In this document: one piece after another, positions 6,269 through 14,577 of the stretch
Numbering within the stretch: position 1 is the stretch's first letter
How the letters are laid out: every line of letters begins with the position of its first letter
Assembly: GCA_964397365.1 (NCBI GenBank)
Contig: CAYNIU010000051.1
Location: 1-15,054 of the forward strand
From: Methylomarinum sp964397365
Lineage (GTDB): Bacteria; Pseudomonadota; Gammaproteobacteria; Methylococcales; Methylomonadaceae
Direction of reading: 5' to 3'
DNA length: 15,054 nt
Translations under genes and position numbers: made by a program
Notes under the pieces: generated by a model
Databases searched by the model: none
What the model was told of the DNA's origin: nothing
What the model saw: the letters and a program-made list of their open reading frames with translations, nothing else

Positions 6269-8323
6269 AAACAACTCAGGCAATTGAAATTCAATAACAT
6301 TTTTAATTTTTTGACGGCGTTTGCATTGTTGTGTTTCCAGGTTCAGGCATCTGAACATTTGACATGTGAACAATTGGCGTCTTCTGATATTGTCGAGCTT
6401 GATTTATCCGCTTTGTCCAAAGTTCCGGTTTTTGTATCAGCCAATCAAAAGGCGACCTGTGCCAAACAGGCAGCCGGCATTGTTACCGTTATCACGGCTG
6501 AAGAAATTCAGAACATGGGGGCGCGGGATTTAATTGATGTTTTACAACTGGTTCCTGGATTTAGTTTTGGTGTTGATGTATCCAATGTCGTGGGGCTTGG
6601 TATTCGGGGTATTCAGGCGCATGAAGGTAAAGTGGCGGTTTTTGTCGATGGCATTAATTTGAATGAACATCGTTTTGGCACCGCCCAGTTCGGTAATCAT
6701 TTTCCACTTGAACAAATAGACCGTATTGAAATTATTCGTGGCCCTGGATCCATAATACATGGCAATTTTGCTGAAATGGGGGTGATTAATATTATCAGTA
6801 AAACTGCAAAACAAATGAATGGCGCTAGAATAAGTGGCAATTATGGACGCTTTTCCCGTGGCGAGGCTCGTAAGAATATTGAATGGGCCGCGGGTAAACA
6901 ATGGGGGGATCTGGAAGTCAGTATTTCCGGAAAACGCGGGGATGCTCATCGCAGTGATCAAATCTATGTTGACGCCCGGGGTAATAGTTTTGATATGACA
7001 GATAATAATGAACTGGATGCCATGATGATTAATTTCGATGTTAAATATCAAGGTCTGGATTTGCGTCTGCTGGTAGATCAATATAATGTCAATAGCCGTG
7101 ATGGTTTTGCCGCGACAATGAGTAAGCCCGGTCGCTACCTGGTTAATAAATTCAATACCTATGCGGCAGATCTCAATTATCAGCATATTTTCACCCCATC
7201 AATTAAACTGGACACCAATGCCTCTTTTTCCCGGCAAAATTCCTGGGAAAGGACACGTAAATATCTAAATGGGCAGGGGGCCTTGTTGCGGGAAAAAGTA
7301 CTGGTCGATTATTATAAAATCAACGCCAAACTCACATTCGCATCGGAAAAAGGCAATTACTGGGTGCTAGGCAACAGTTTTGCCATTGACAAATTTGACA
7401 TTCAAACTGGCGCACCTGCCGGAATATCGCTGCCAACCTTCAGTGATTACACCGCTTACACTGAAGCCAGTTATGGTTTTCCCTGGATCAATGTTTTGGC
7501 CGGGTTGCGTTTTGATGCTTATAATGAATTTGGCACCAACTTGTCTCCGCGTTTTGCTTTAACCAAAGATTTAGGTCAATTTCATTTTAAGGCGTTGTAC
7601 AGCAAGGCTTTTCGAATTCCAACCGGTGGTAATTTCCAGAAAAATATTGAATTTAATTTGAATAGATCGGCAGCTGACAAAATAGATCAGGTACAGCCGG
7701 AACGCACCCGGACATTTGAGATAGAATTGGGTTATCACCCTTCTGCAAACCTGGATTTAACGGTTAATTTGTTTCATATTGTAAGCAATAATATTATTTT
7801 ATTTCAAATTGATCGGAATAATGAGGATTTTTACAGCAACGCCAAAACTCAAAACACTCAGGGTATCGAAACCGGACTCCGTTATCGCAGTGATGACTGG
7901 GGTTATCTGGCATTGGATTATTCATTTTATGAAGCCATTACAAATACTGCCGACAGATATAAAATACTGAATTCAACTGGACAGCTTCATCCTAAAATGA
8001 ATGTCGGTTTTCCTACCCATAAAGTATCATTAAATGCAAATTTTGATATAACGCCGTCATTGTCATTCAATCAGACGCTGATTTTTATCAGCGACCGTTA
8101 TGGTTATAGTGGTGATACTCTGGTGCGCCATGAATCTTCCTGGGTCTATAATTTTTATTGGCGGTATAAAGATTTGTTTGCTGAGGGTTTTGAAGCAGGA
8201 CTGGGCGTTTATGATGTATTCAATGAAAAACAACCCTACGTTCAGCCTTATAATGGTGGACATCCAGCTTTACCCGGACGAACTCGCGAAGTCATGTTCA
8301 AACTTTCCTATCAGTTCAAATGA
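6260..8323 (+). CDS. TonB-dependent outer-membrane receptor
   Basis: 687 residues from a TTG start. The signal peptide is about 1-30 (hydrophobic FLTAFALLCF, probable cleavage after VQA). A short mature N-terminus with two cysteines (C36, C67) leads to the plug domain, about 68-180 (IVTVITAEEIQNMGARDL, LVPGF, GIRG, VFVDG, DRIEIIRGPGS, NIISK). The 22-strand-type barrel fills the rest and ends in LSYQFK. The family imports scarce ligands such as siderophores, cobalamin or other metal chelates using TonB energy; the ligand here is unknown. The mature part has no N-terminal signalling (STN) domain, so it is not a FecA-type transducer. YfiR follows after 21 bp and a hybrid kinase after that, suggesting a role in signalling as well as, or instead of, transport. 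No in-frame ATG exists near the start, so TTG at 6260 is the best choice that keeps the signal peptide. Confidence 0.93.
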   Translation: MNYKQLRQLKFNNIFNFLTAFALLCFQVQASEHLTCEQLASSDIVELDLSALSKVPVFVSANQKATCAKQAAGIVTVITAEEIQNMGARDLIDVLQLVPGFSFGVDVSNVVGLGIRGIQAHEGKVAVFVDGINLNEHRFGTAQFGNHFPLEQIDRIEIIRGPGSIIHGNFAEMGVINIISKTAKQMNGARISGNYGRFSRGEARKNIEWAAGKQWGDLEVSISGKRGDAHRSDQIYVDARGNSFDMTDNNELDAMMINFDVKYQGLDLRLLVDQYNVNSRDGFAATMSKPGRYLVNKFNTYAADLNYQHIFTPSIKLDTNASFSRQNSWERTRKYLNGQGALLREKVLVDYYKINAKLTFASEKGNYWVLGNSFAIDKFDIQTGAPAGISLPTFSDYTAYTEASYGFPWINVLAGLRFDAYNEFGTNLSPRFALTKDLGQFHFKALYSKAFRIPTGGNFQKNIEFNLNRSAADKIDQVQPERTRTFEIELGYHPSANLDLTVNLFHIVSNNIILFQIDRNNEDFYSNAKTQNTQGIETGLRYRSDDWGYLALDYSFYEAITNTADRYKILNSTGQLHPKMNVGFPTHKVSLNANFDITPSLSFNQTLIFISDRYGYSGDTLVRHESSWVYNFYWRYKDLFAEGFEAGLGVYDVFNEKQPYVQPYNGGHPALPGRTREVMFKLSYQFK

Positions 8324-8344
8324 TACTTTTTTGTCAACAGATAA

Positions 8345-8890
8345 ATGGATTTTTTCGTGTATTTTGTTAAAAAAAGGATAGTGTTTTTGCTTTATTTAAT
8401 GCTGTTACAGAGCATAGGCCCGGGTTTTGCCATGGATATGCGTGAGTTGACTATTAAAGCCGCTTATCTTTTCCGTTTATCTTTATTTGTTGATTGGCCT
8501 GTTGAGAAACTTGACCCTTCCGGTTCAAGCCAAATACGTTTTTGTATTAACAGTGATGAACAGACAACTGACAGGATAAAAAGCCTTTTAGCCGGAAAAA
8601 CCATTAATCAACATAGCATAGAAGTTATGCCAATGGAACTGGATTTGACGACCTGTCATTTGCTATATATTCCAGATGATACAGAAGCTGAGGTTGCTAA
8701 ACTTCAAACGATTTTAAATGACCCGGTTTTAACAGTGGTCGAATCTGAAAAATTATTCAGACAAGGGGGCATGATTTTGTTGTTTAACAAAAATAACAGT
8801 ATTCATTTTGCAATTAATAATATGTCAGCCAGTCGAGCTGGAATAAAGTTAAGAGCGCAATTGTTGAATCTGGCTGAGCGCTATCCATGA
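8345..8890 (+). CDS. YfiR-family (DUF4154) periplasmic protein
   Basis: 181 residues with an N-terminal signal peptide (VKKRIVFLLYLMLLQ, cleavage near GFA, about residue 29). The mature domain shows the DUF4154 pattern: IKAAYLFRLSLFVDWP near its start, RFCINSD in the next strand, C-H-LLYIP, and VESEKLFRQGGMI followed by SRAGIKLRAQLLNLA at the end. In Pseudomonas, YfiR is a periplasmic redox-responsive repressor that holds down the CHASE8-GGDEF enzyme YfiN. Two cysteines are visible in the mature part. The ATG at 8345 has no obvious ribosome binding site. A GTG at 8381 and a TTG at 8387 follow AAGGA, but those starts would drop the positively charged KKR that a signal peptide needs, so 8345 is kept. 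The stop overlaps the kinase start by 4 bp, which argues for coupled translation. Confidence 0.9.
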   Translation: MDFFVYFVKKRIVFLLYLMLLQSIGPGFAMDMRELTIKAAYLFRLSLFVDWPVEKLDPSGSSQIRFCINSDEQTTDRIKSLLAGKTINQHSIEVMPMELDLTTCHLLYIPDDTEAEVAKLQTILNDPVLTVVESEKLFRQGGMILLFNKNNSIHFAINNMSASRAGIKLRAQLLNLAERYP

Positions 8891-11622
8891 AAAAACGTTC
8901 AATTAAAAACAGGTTGTTTATAATTATTTTGCTGACAAGCACAATTTCACTATTGCTGTCAGGGGCGCTTTTTGTCGTTTTTCAGAGAATGAATTTAAAA
9001 CAGGAAATGCACAATAATCTTGCCATGCATAGTGAAATTATCGCCGATAATGTACAGGCTATTATTGTCTTTGAGGATGAGAGGGAAGCAGAGCGTCTGC
9101 TGGCGTCACTCAAATACGATCGGCAAATTATTGCAGCTTTTCTGTTGAACAATGAAAAGCAGGTTATTGGCCGCTATCAGCGACCGGGCAGTCGTATTTC
9201 TGATAACAGTCTTACGATTGTTGACGAATTGAAAAATGGTGACGTTTTTTACCATGATGATGACTTGCATGTGGTTTTTGTGGCACCGGTATTTTCCCGG
9301 GGCAATAAAATTGGGTATGTTGTTTTGTATGCGGATTATTCGCGTTATTGGGAAATGTTGATTCGTTTTATAACGGTTGTGGTGGTGGTGACATTGACTG
9401 GGATGATTGTCGCATTGTTTTTGTCTTTAACGTTACAGCGGATTATTTCCAGGCCGATTGAAATGTTAGCCGGTTTTGTCAGTAAAGTGACTATGGATGA
9501 AAATTATGGCTTGAGAATCGCCAATAAAAGTTACGTCGAAATTGAGCAGTTGGAAAAAGCTTTTAATAATTTGTTGGAACAGATTGTTAATGCCATTTCA
9601 GCACGGGATCAGGCGCAACAAGCGTTAAAACAGCATAGTCTGAATCTTCAGGAACAGGTTTATAAACGCACCCGGGAGTTGGAACGGGCAAAAGAAGTCG
9701 CTGAAGCGTCCTCTAAAGCAAAATCAGCCTTTCTGGCCAATATCAGTCATGAGATTCGCACACCAATGAACGCCATTGTCGGATTTACCCGATTGGCGTT
9801 GTCGGAAGCGACTTCATCTCATCAACAGCAGCAGCTTAGTCATACTCTGGATGCCGCTGATTTATTGTTGATGTTGATTAATGATTTACTGGATATTTCC
9901 AGGATTGATGCAGGAAAAATGGAATTGGATTTTGTCAACTGCGATCTTTTCGCCATGATCGAAGAGATTAACCAAATGCTGGCTAACAAAGTGGCCGAAA
10001 AAAATCTTGAATTTATTATTGATGTTTCGGCAACAGTACCACGCAATGTAGTCGTGGATTCTTTGCGTTTAAAACAAATTCTTATCAATTTGCTCACCAA
10101 TGCAATCAAGTTTACTCATAGTGGACAGGTCAGACTGAAAGTGACAGCGCCAAAAACCAGGCGCGATAATCATACGCAAATTACCTTTGCAGTTGAAGAT
10201 ACCGGTATCGGCATGGATGCTGGAACCATGACTAAAGTATTTGAGGTATTTACCCAGGCTGATGCCTCCATTACCCGTCAATATGGCGGCAGTGGTCTTG
10301 GACTCAGTATCAGCAAAAAACTGTTGTTGTTGATGCGTAGTGATTTAAGTGTTGCCAGTGAACTGGGTGCAGGTAGTGTGTTTACATTTACCTTATCTCT
10401 GAAATGTTTGCCAGAAGACAAAATTGAAGCACTGTCCTGTACATCCGTCAGTAATTCTTTGATATTAATTGTTGAACCGTTGCCACAATCAAGAGCGCAT
10501 TTGTGCAAATTACTGCAAACTTCAGGTTATCAGATAATAACAACCGATACGCGTCAATCTGCTTTGAAATTACTGACAGAACATGATGTTGATTATCTGT
10601 TTATCAGTCTTGATCTGGAAAATAGCGACGCGTTAGAGTGGGTCAGTTTTATCAAAAAAAACCCGCGATTTTCAGAATTGTCTATTATAGTTATGGCAAG
10701 TGTTTTGTCTGAAGGGTATGTCAAATCTTATGCGCAAGAACACTATCCTGTGGAATTTCTGTCGAAACCGGTTTATGACCGCAAGCGTCTCCGTCAATTG
10801 TTGATGTCAGAACAGGAAACCGGCAAGCCCGAGACACCGCCGCTTATGCCGATAGTGACCAGAAAATTCAGATTTTCCAGGGCATTAGTGGTTGATGACT
10901 ATGATATTAACCGAATTCTGGTTATGGATATTCTCAAAAATGAGGTAGCACATTTTTTGCAGGCGGCTAATGGTCATGAAGCCATTGAATGGCTGAAAAA
11001 GGAAACGGTTGATGTTATTTTAATGGATATACAAATGCCGGTTATGGATGGTTATCAGGCCAGCCGGGAAATTCGCCAGACACTTAAATTAACTGAAATA
11101 CCGATTATCGGCATGACGGCATTTGCGGCAGAAAGCGAACGCAGTCGCTGTTTTCAAGCCGGAATGAACGAAGTTTTGTCAAAACCCATTGAAAGCGAAA
11201 AATTCAAACACATTTTATCCCGATTAAGTCATAAACAAAGCCTGGAAAATATAAAGGAAGCATTTCAGCCGGATAAATTGTCCTCATATAAGTTACCGGG
11301 TATTGATGTTGTCAACGGCGTAAAAAATCTGCGCGGTGATGCCGAAAAATACGCTATGTTGTTACGGTTGTTTCATAAAACATATCAAAACAAACTGCTT
11401 GAATTTAAAAATCATATAGAGAACCGGCAATGGCGACTGGCGGAAAGCTGGGTACATGCTTTGCAAGGTGTTTGCGCCAATCTGTTTATCACAGAATTGG
11501 CTGAGAGTTGCCGACAGGTTGGTGATTTAATCCAGAGTGGCGTCCAAAATGATGAAGTAATGCAACAGTTTGAACATCACTATCGGGAAGTTATCAGACA
11601 TCTGGCCCAATTGAGCGAGTGA
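8887..11622 (+). CDS. Hybrid histidine kinase: CHASE8-like sensor, HAMP, HisKA, HATPase, two receivers, HPt
   Basis: 911 residues, inner membrane. TM1 is about 9-33. A periplasmic region at about 37-155 resembles CHASE8 (IIADNVQAIIVFEDEREAERLL). TM2 is about 159-183 and HAMP about 184-238. HisKA has its phosphoacceptor H288 in ISHEIRTP. HATPase_c carries the N box (NLLTNAIKF, from 401), VEDTGIGM (436) and GGSGLGLS (467). A first receiver, about 523-640, is degenerate: S574 sits where the phosphorylated aspartate should be and the acidic pocket reads EP, though the KP pair remains. The second receiver (about 664-780) is complete, with DD, D714 in LMDIQMP, T744 and K766. A C-terminal HPt domain (about 801-905) carries H857 in HALQG. 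The relay would be H288 to D714 to H857 to an unlinked response regulator. Overlap with yfiR suggests YfiR controls this sensor. The signal is unknown. Confidence 0.94.
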   Translation: MKKRSIKNRLFIIILLTSTISLLLSGALFVVFQRMNLKQEMHNNLAMHSEIIADNVQAIIVFEDEREAERLLASLKYDRQIIAAFLLNNEKQVIGRYQRPGSRISDNSLTIVDELKNGDVFYHDDDLHVVFVAPVFSRGNKIGYVVLYADYSRYWEMLIRFITVVVVVTLTGMIVALFLSLTLQRIISRPIEMLAGFVSKVTMDENYGLRIANKSYVEIEQLEKAFNNLLEQIVNAISARDQAQQALKQHSLNLQEQVYKRTRELERAKEVAEASSKAKSAFLANISHEIRTPMNAIVGFTRLALSEATSSHQQQQLSHTLDAADLLLMLINDLLDISRIDAGKMELDFVNCDLFAMIEEINQMLANKVAEKNLEFIIDVSATVPRNVVVDSLRLKQILINLLTNAIKFTHSGQVRLKVTAPKTRRDNHTQITFAVEDTGIGMDAGTMTKVFEVFTQADASITRQYGGSGLGLSISKKLLLLMRSDLSVASELGAGSVFTFTLSLKCLPEDKIEALSCTSVSNSLILIVEPLPQSRAHLCKLLQTSGYQIITTDTRQSALKLLTEHDVDYLFISLDLENSDALEWVSFIKKNPRFSELSIIVMASVLSEGYVKSYAQEHYPVEFLSKPVYDRKRLRQLLMSEQETGKPETPPLMPIVTRKFRFSRALVVDDYDINRILVMDILKNEVAHFLQAANGHEAIEWLKKETVDVILMDIQMPVMDGYQASREIRQTLKLTEIPIIGMTAFAAESERSRCFQAGMNEVLSKPIESEKFKHILSRLSHKQSLENIKEAFQPDKLSSYKLPGIDVVNGVKNLRGDAEKYAMLLRLFHKTYQNKLLEFKNHIENRQWRLAESWVHALQGVCANLFITELAESCRQVGDLIQSGVQNDEVMQQFEHHYREVIRHLAQLSE

Positions 11623-11629
11623 ACCGGGT

Positions 11630-11663
11630 TTAAGAATTCATAGATTATACGCTAGAATTAGCG
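11630..11663 (+). promoter_or_regulatory. Candidate promoter of the ABC cassette with overlapping dyad
   Basis: TTAAGA (11630-11635, four of six to -35) and TAGAAT (11653-11658, five of six to -10) lie 17 bp apart, predicting a start near 11665 and a leader of about 27 nt. The -10 box sits inside a perfect dyad, CGCTA and TAGCG around GAAT (11650-11663), which could be an operator. Outer arms GGGTTT (11626-11631) and AAACCC (11683-11688) flank it; the second lies just before the start codon. The hairpin is not followed by a T-run, so it is not a clear terminator for the kinase gene. Confidence 0.4.
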
Positions 11664-11691
11664 CTCTCTATTTACCAGTAGAAAACCCCTG

Positions 11692-12876
11692 ATGAAATTA
11701 TTCACACCATTTTTCACCTCAATACTGCTTTTTATATTATTCTGTCCTGCCATTCAAGTCATGGCCGCAGCAAAACAACAGATCAAAATTTTCTACCTGA
11801 CTCAGGAACGGAAAGTCCCTCCGGCATTATCCAATCTGGATGATTTTATCCAGGGAAAAGGCATGTCTGGCGCTGAGTTGGCGATTGCTGACAACAATAC
11901 CACCGGTCAATTTACCGGTCAGGAATACCAATTAAAAAAACTGATACTCCCTGTGGACGCTGATGTGGTTCAAGCATTTACAGAACAGGTGGGGGATGAA
12001 TATACATTTGTGGTATTGAATCTGAATGCGGAATCATTAAGTCAATTGGCAATTTTACCTTTGGCGCAACAGAAATTATTGTTTGACGCCTCAACCATTG
12101 ACGATGCCTGGCGCAATGAACACTGTCGCAGTAATGTTCTGCATTTGTTACCCAGCCGGGCGATGCGTGCCGACGCCCTGGCGCAATATATGTTAAAAAA
12201 ACGCTGGCGGAAATGGTTTTTGATCACCGGCCCGGCCCGGGAAGATCGTTTGTATGCGGCGGCTATCAAACGTGCGGCGAAAAAATTCGGGATGAAAATT
12301 GTGGCTGAAAAAAATTGGTCACATACTTATGATGCGCGACGTACAGCACAATCGGACGTGCCGGTTTTTACCCAAGGTGAAGAATACGATGTGTTGGTAG
12401 TCGCTGATGAGCAGGGCTTGTTTGGCGAATATCTGAGTTATCGCACCTGGCTGCCCAGACCTGTCATCGGTACGCAGGGGTTAGTGGCGACAGCGTGGCA
12501 TAGAACCCATGAGCAATGGGGCGCGGTGCAAATACAAAATCGCTTCAAGGAGAAAATTGGGCGCTGGATGGAAGAGCCTGATTATGGGGCTTATCTGGCT
12601 GTAAGAGCTATTGGCGAGGCGGCGGTCAGAACGCAATCCATTCAGCTGCAAACGATTAAAGATTATTTGCTGGGTGACGAGTTTGCTTTGCAAGGCTATA
12701 AAGGCAAGCCGCTTTCATTTAGACGCTGGAACGGTCAGTTAAGGCAACCCGTACTGTTGGCGGCTCCGCGGTCTCTGGTTGCGGTAGCGCCAGTGGAAGG
12801 TTTTTTGCATCCGCAAACCGAACTGGATACTTTGGGCTATGATCAACCGGAATCAACCTGTAATAGAGGAGAATAA
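11692..12876 (+). CDS. ABC transporter substrate-binding protein, PQQ-dependent alcohol dehydrogenase system
   Basis: 394 residues with a signal peptide (about 1-25, hydrophobic ILLFILFCPAI, cleavage near VMA). The mature protein is a type I periplasmic-binding fold distantly like the amino-acid-binding proteins. It matches the family found with PQQ-dependent alcohol dehydrogenases: IKIFYLTQER at the start, GAELAIADNNTTG, LLFDAS, RADALAQYM, KRWRKWFLITGP, VVADEQGLFGEYL, and WNGQLRQPVLLA near the end. It begins a tightly packed row of four genes. Homologues in Pseudomonas ped and Methylobacterium lut loci have been linked to use of PQQ enzymes and lanthanides; the ligand here is not shown. No good Shine-Dalgarno precedes the ATG, but the signal peptide supports this start. 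Confidence 0.87.
   Translation: MKLFTPFFTSILLFILFCPAIQVMAAAKQQIKIFYLTQERKVPPALSNLDDFIQGKGMSGAELAIADNNTTGQFTGQEYQLKKLILPVDADVVQAFTEQVGDEYTFVVLNLNAESLSQLAILPLAQQKLLFDASTIDDAWRNEHCRSNVLHLLPSRAMRADALAQYMLKKRWRKWFLITGPAREDRLYAAAIKRAAKKFGMKIVAEKNWSHTYDARRTAQSDVPVFTQGEEYDVLVVADEQGLFGEYLSYRTWLPRPVIGTQGLVATAWHRTHEQWGAVQIQNRFKEKIGRWMEEPDYGAYLAVRAIGEAAVRTQSIQLQTIKDYLLGDEFALQGYKGKPLSFRRWNGQLRQPVLLAAPRSLVAVAPVEGFLHPQTELDTLGYDQPESTCNRGE
12865..12871 (+). promoter_or_regulatory. Ribosome binding site that fixes the beta-propeller start
   Basis: AGAGGAG lies 6 nt before the ATG at 12878 and overlaps the last codons of the preceding gene. It rules out the earlier in-frame ATG at 12839, which would put 13 extra residues before the signal peptide. 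Confidence 0.85.
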
Positions 12877-12877
12877 T

Positions 12878-13840
12878 ATGCAATTTTGGAACAAAATGGG
12901 ACTGCTGGCCGTCCTGTTGATCAATATGGCGCAGGCGGAAACAGTTTTTGTAACGCTGGAAAAAGATAATGCCATTGCCGTCGTTGATCCACTTGCAGGC
13001 AAATTACTGAAAACTTTTGAAGTCGGTCTGCGTCCCCGCGGTATCGCTTTAAGCGCTGATAGACAATATTTGTTTGTCGCCACCAGCGATGATGATACCA
13101 TCAAAATTATAGAGACAAACAGTCTGACTGAAGTCGGCCAGTTACCGTCAGGTGAAGACCCTGAAACCTTTGCCTTAAATCCCGATGGTAGTTTACTGTA
13201 TGTTTCCAATGAGGATGACAATCGGGTTACCGTTATTGATGTACAACAAAAAAAGGCGGTGGCGCAGATCCCGGTGGGTGTCGAACCTGAAGGTATCGCT
13301 GTCAGCCCCGATAATCACTGGGTTGTCAGCGCTTCAGAGACAACCAATATGATTCACTGGATTGATGCCAAAAGCAATAAAATTGTTGAAAACACCCTGG
13401 TTGACCCGCGCCCACGAGCAGTCAGTTTTACCGCTGACAGCCAGCAATTATGGGCCACTTCGGAAATTGCCGGAACCTTGATAATTCTGGATGTAACCAG
13501 CAAACAGATCATCAAAAAAATACGTCTGGATGTGCCGTCGGTTAGCGCCGATAAAATTCAACCGGTCGGCGTGGCGATCGACAAGGATCAACGCTGGGGC
13601 TACGTGGCGCTAGGACCAGCTAATCGGGTAGCAGTGATTAACGCACAAACTTACGAGGTGGAAAAGTTTCTGCTGGTCGGACAGCGGGTTTGGAATCTGG
13701 CATTCTCACCTGACCAGAAAACATTGTATACCACTAATGGCGTCAGTAACGATATGTCCATTATTGATCTGGAGAATCATAAAGTGATTAAATCGGTGGC
13801 GGTAGGGCGTTATCCATGGGGTCTGGTGGCTAAACCATGA
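12878..13840 (+). CDS. YVTN beta-propeller protein, PQQ-dependent catabolism-associated
   Basis: 320 residues. The start at 12878 follows a strong ribosome binding site and gives a clean signal peptide (MQFWNKMGLLAVLLINMAQA). The mature protein is made of about seven repeats of roughly 42 residues, each with a variant of the pattern N-x-V-x-V-I-D, K, V-G, P-x-G-I-A-x-S-P-D-x-x-x-L-Y-V-x-N. Examples are VTVIDVQQKKAVAQIPVG and PEGIAVSPD, and the last blade ends PWGLVAKP. This is the periplasmic propeller that accompanies PQQ-dependent alcohol dehydrogenase ABC genes. Its biochemical task is not established. A scaffold, or a partner for the binding protein or the dehydrogenase, is possible. Its stop overlaps the ATPase start by 4 bp (ATGA), so the genes are translationally coupled. 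Confidence 0.92.
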   Translation: MQFWNKMGLLAVLLINMAQAETVFVTLEKDNAIAVVDPLAGKLLKTFEVGLRPRGIALSADRQYLFVATSDDDTIKIIETNSLTEVGQLPSGEDPETFALNPDGSLLYVSNEDDNRVTVIDVQQKKAVAQIPVGVEPEGIAVSPDNHWVVSASETTNMIHWIDAKSNKIVENTLVDPRPRAVSFTADSQQLWATSEIAGTLIILDVTSKQIIKKIRLDVPSVSADKIQPVGVAIDKDQRWGYVALGPANRVAVINAQTYEVEKFLLVGQRVWNLAFSPDQKTLYTTNGVSNDMSIIDLENHKVIKSVAVGRYPWGLVAKP

Positions 13841-14577
13841 GTTTACACAGTGCGCTGGAAGTAACCGGTTTGAGTTTTGCTTATGGCGGAAAAAAAGCCC
13901 TGGACGATGTCAGTTTTAGCGTTGACTCTGGTGACTGCTGTATATTGCTGGGACCTAACGGCGCCGGTAAAAGCACTTTATTTTCACTGGTTACCCGCTT
14001 GTACGACAGTCGCCACGGCAGTATTCGTTTGTGTGGATTTGATATAAAAAAGCAGACTCGCAAGGCATTGTCCCAACTCGGTGTGGTTTTTCAGCAGACC
14101 ACTCTGGATCTTGATTTAACCGTCATGCAGAATTTGCGCTATCACACGGCTTTGCACGGTATCAGCCGCAAGCTGGCTAATCAACGCATTCAGGAAGAAC
14201 TGGAAAGGTTGCATATGTTTGAACGTCGAAAAGAAAAAGTCAGGCAACTGAATGGCGGACATAAACGTCGTGTTGAAATTGCCCGGGCATTATTGCATCG
14301 ACCGAAATTATTATTATTGGATGAGCCAACGGTAGGACTCGACGTACCTAGCAGGCAGGGAATTGTCGAGCATGTGCATGCATTAGCCGCAGATAAAGAT
14401 CTGGCGGTATTGTGGGCAACGCATCTGATTGATGAAATTTACCCCCAGGATCATTTGATTGTGATTCATGGAGGACGGGTAAAAGCCAAAGGTTTGGTCG
14501 ATAAGGTATTACAAGAAACCGGAGTAGACAATATCAATGAAGCATTTAAGCGACTGACGCAGGGGACGACGGTATGA
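13837..14577 (+). CDS. ABC transporter ATP-binding protein, PQQ-associated system
   Basis: 246 residues, a single nucleotide-binding domain that powers the adjacent permease at the cytoplasmic face. Walker A is GPNGAGKS (39-46), the Q-loop is at Q86 (VVFQQ), Walker B is LLLLDEP (158-164) and the H-loop histidine is H196 (ATHLIDE). The ABC signature reads LNGGH (138-142) where LSGGQ is usual, followed by the normal KRRVEIARALL helix. The two central glycines are kept, so activity is plausible. Overall it groups with ATPases of ABC-2-type exporters (drug, NodI and DRA types), although a binding protein sits in the same row of genes, which usually means import. The Pseudomonas ped ATPase is the closest characterised relative I can name. 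Confidence 0.93.
   Translation: MSLHSALEVTGLSFAYGGKKALDDVSFSVDSGDCCILLGPNGAGKSTLFSLVTRLYDSRHGSIRLCGFDIKKQTRKALSQLGVVFQQTTLDLDLTVMQNLRYHTALHGISRKLANQRIQEELERLHMFERRKEKVRQLNGGHKRRVEIARALLHRPKLLLLDEPTVGLDVPSRQGIVEHVHALAADKDLAVLWATHLIDEIYPQDHLIVIHGGRVKAKGLVDKVLQETGVDNINEAFKRLTQGTTV

Noticed and set aside
6542..7186. 214-codon antisense frame within the TonB receptor gene
   Set aside because: It lies wholly inside a well-supported receptor gene, and its protein shows no family pattern.
8381..8389. GTG 8381 or TTG 8387 as the YfiR start
   Set aside because: AAGGA lies upstream, but these starts remove the KKR needed at the N-terminus of the signal peptide. Kept only as an alternative.
12839..12877. 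ATG 12839 as start of the beta-propeller gene
   Set aside because: It overlaps the preceding gene and puts 13 polar residues before the signal peptide; the ATG at 12878 has a strong ribosome binding site.
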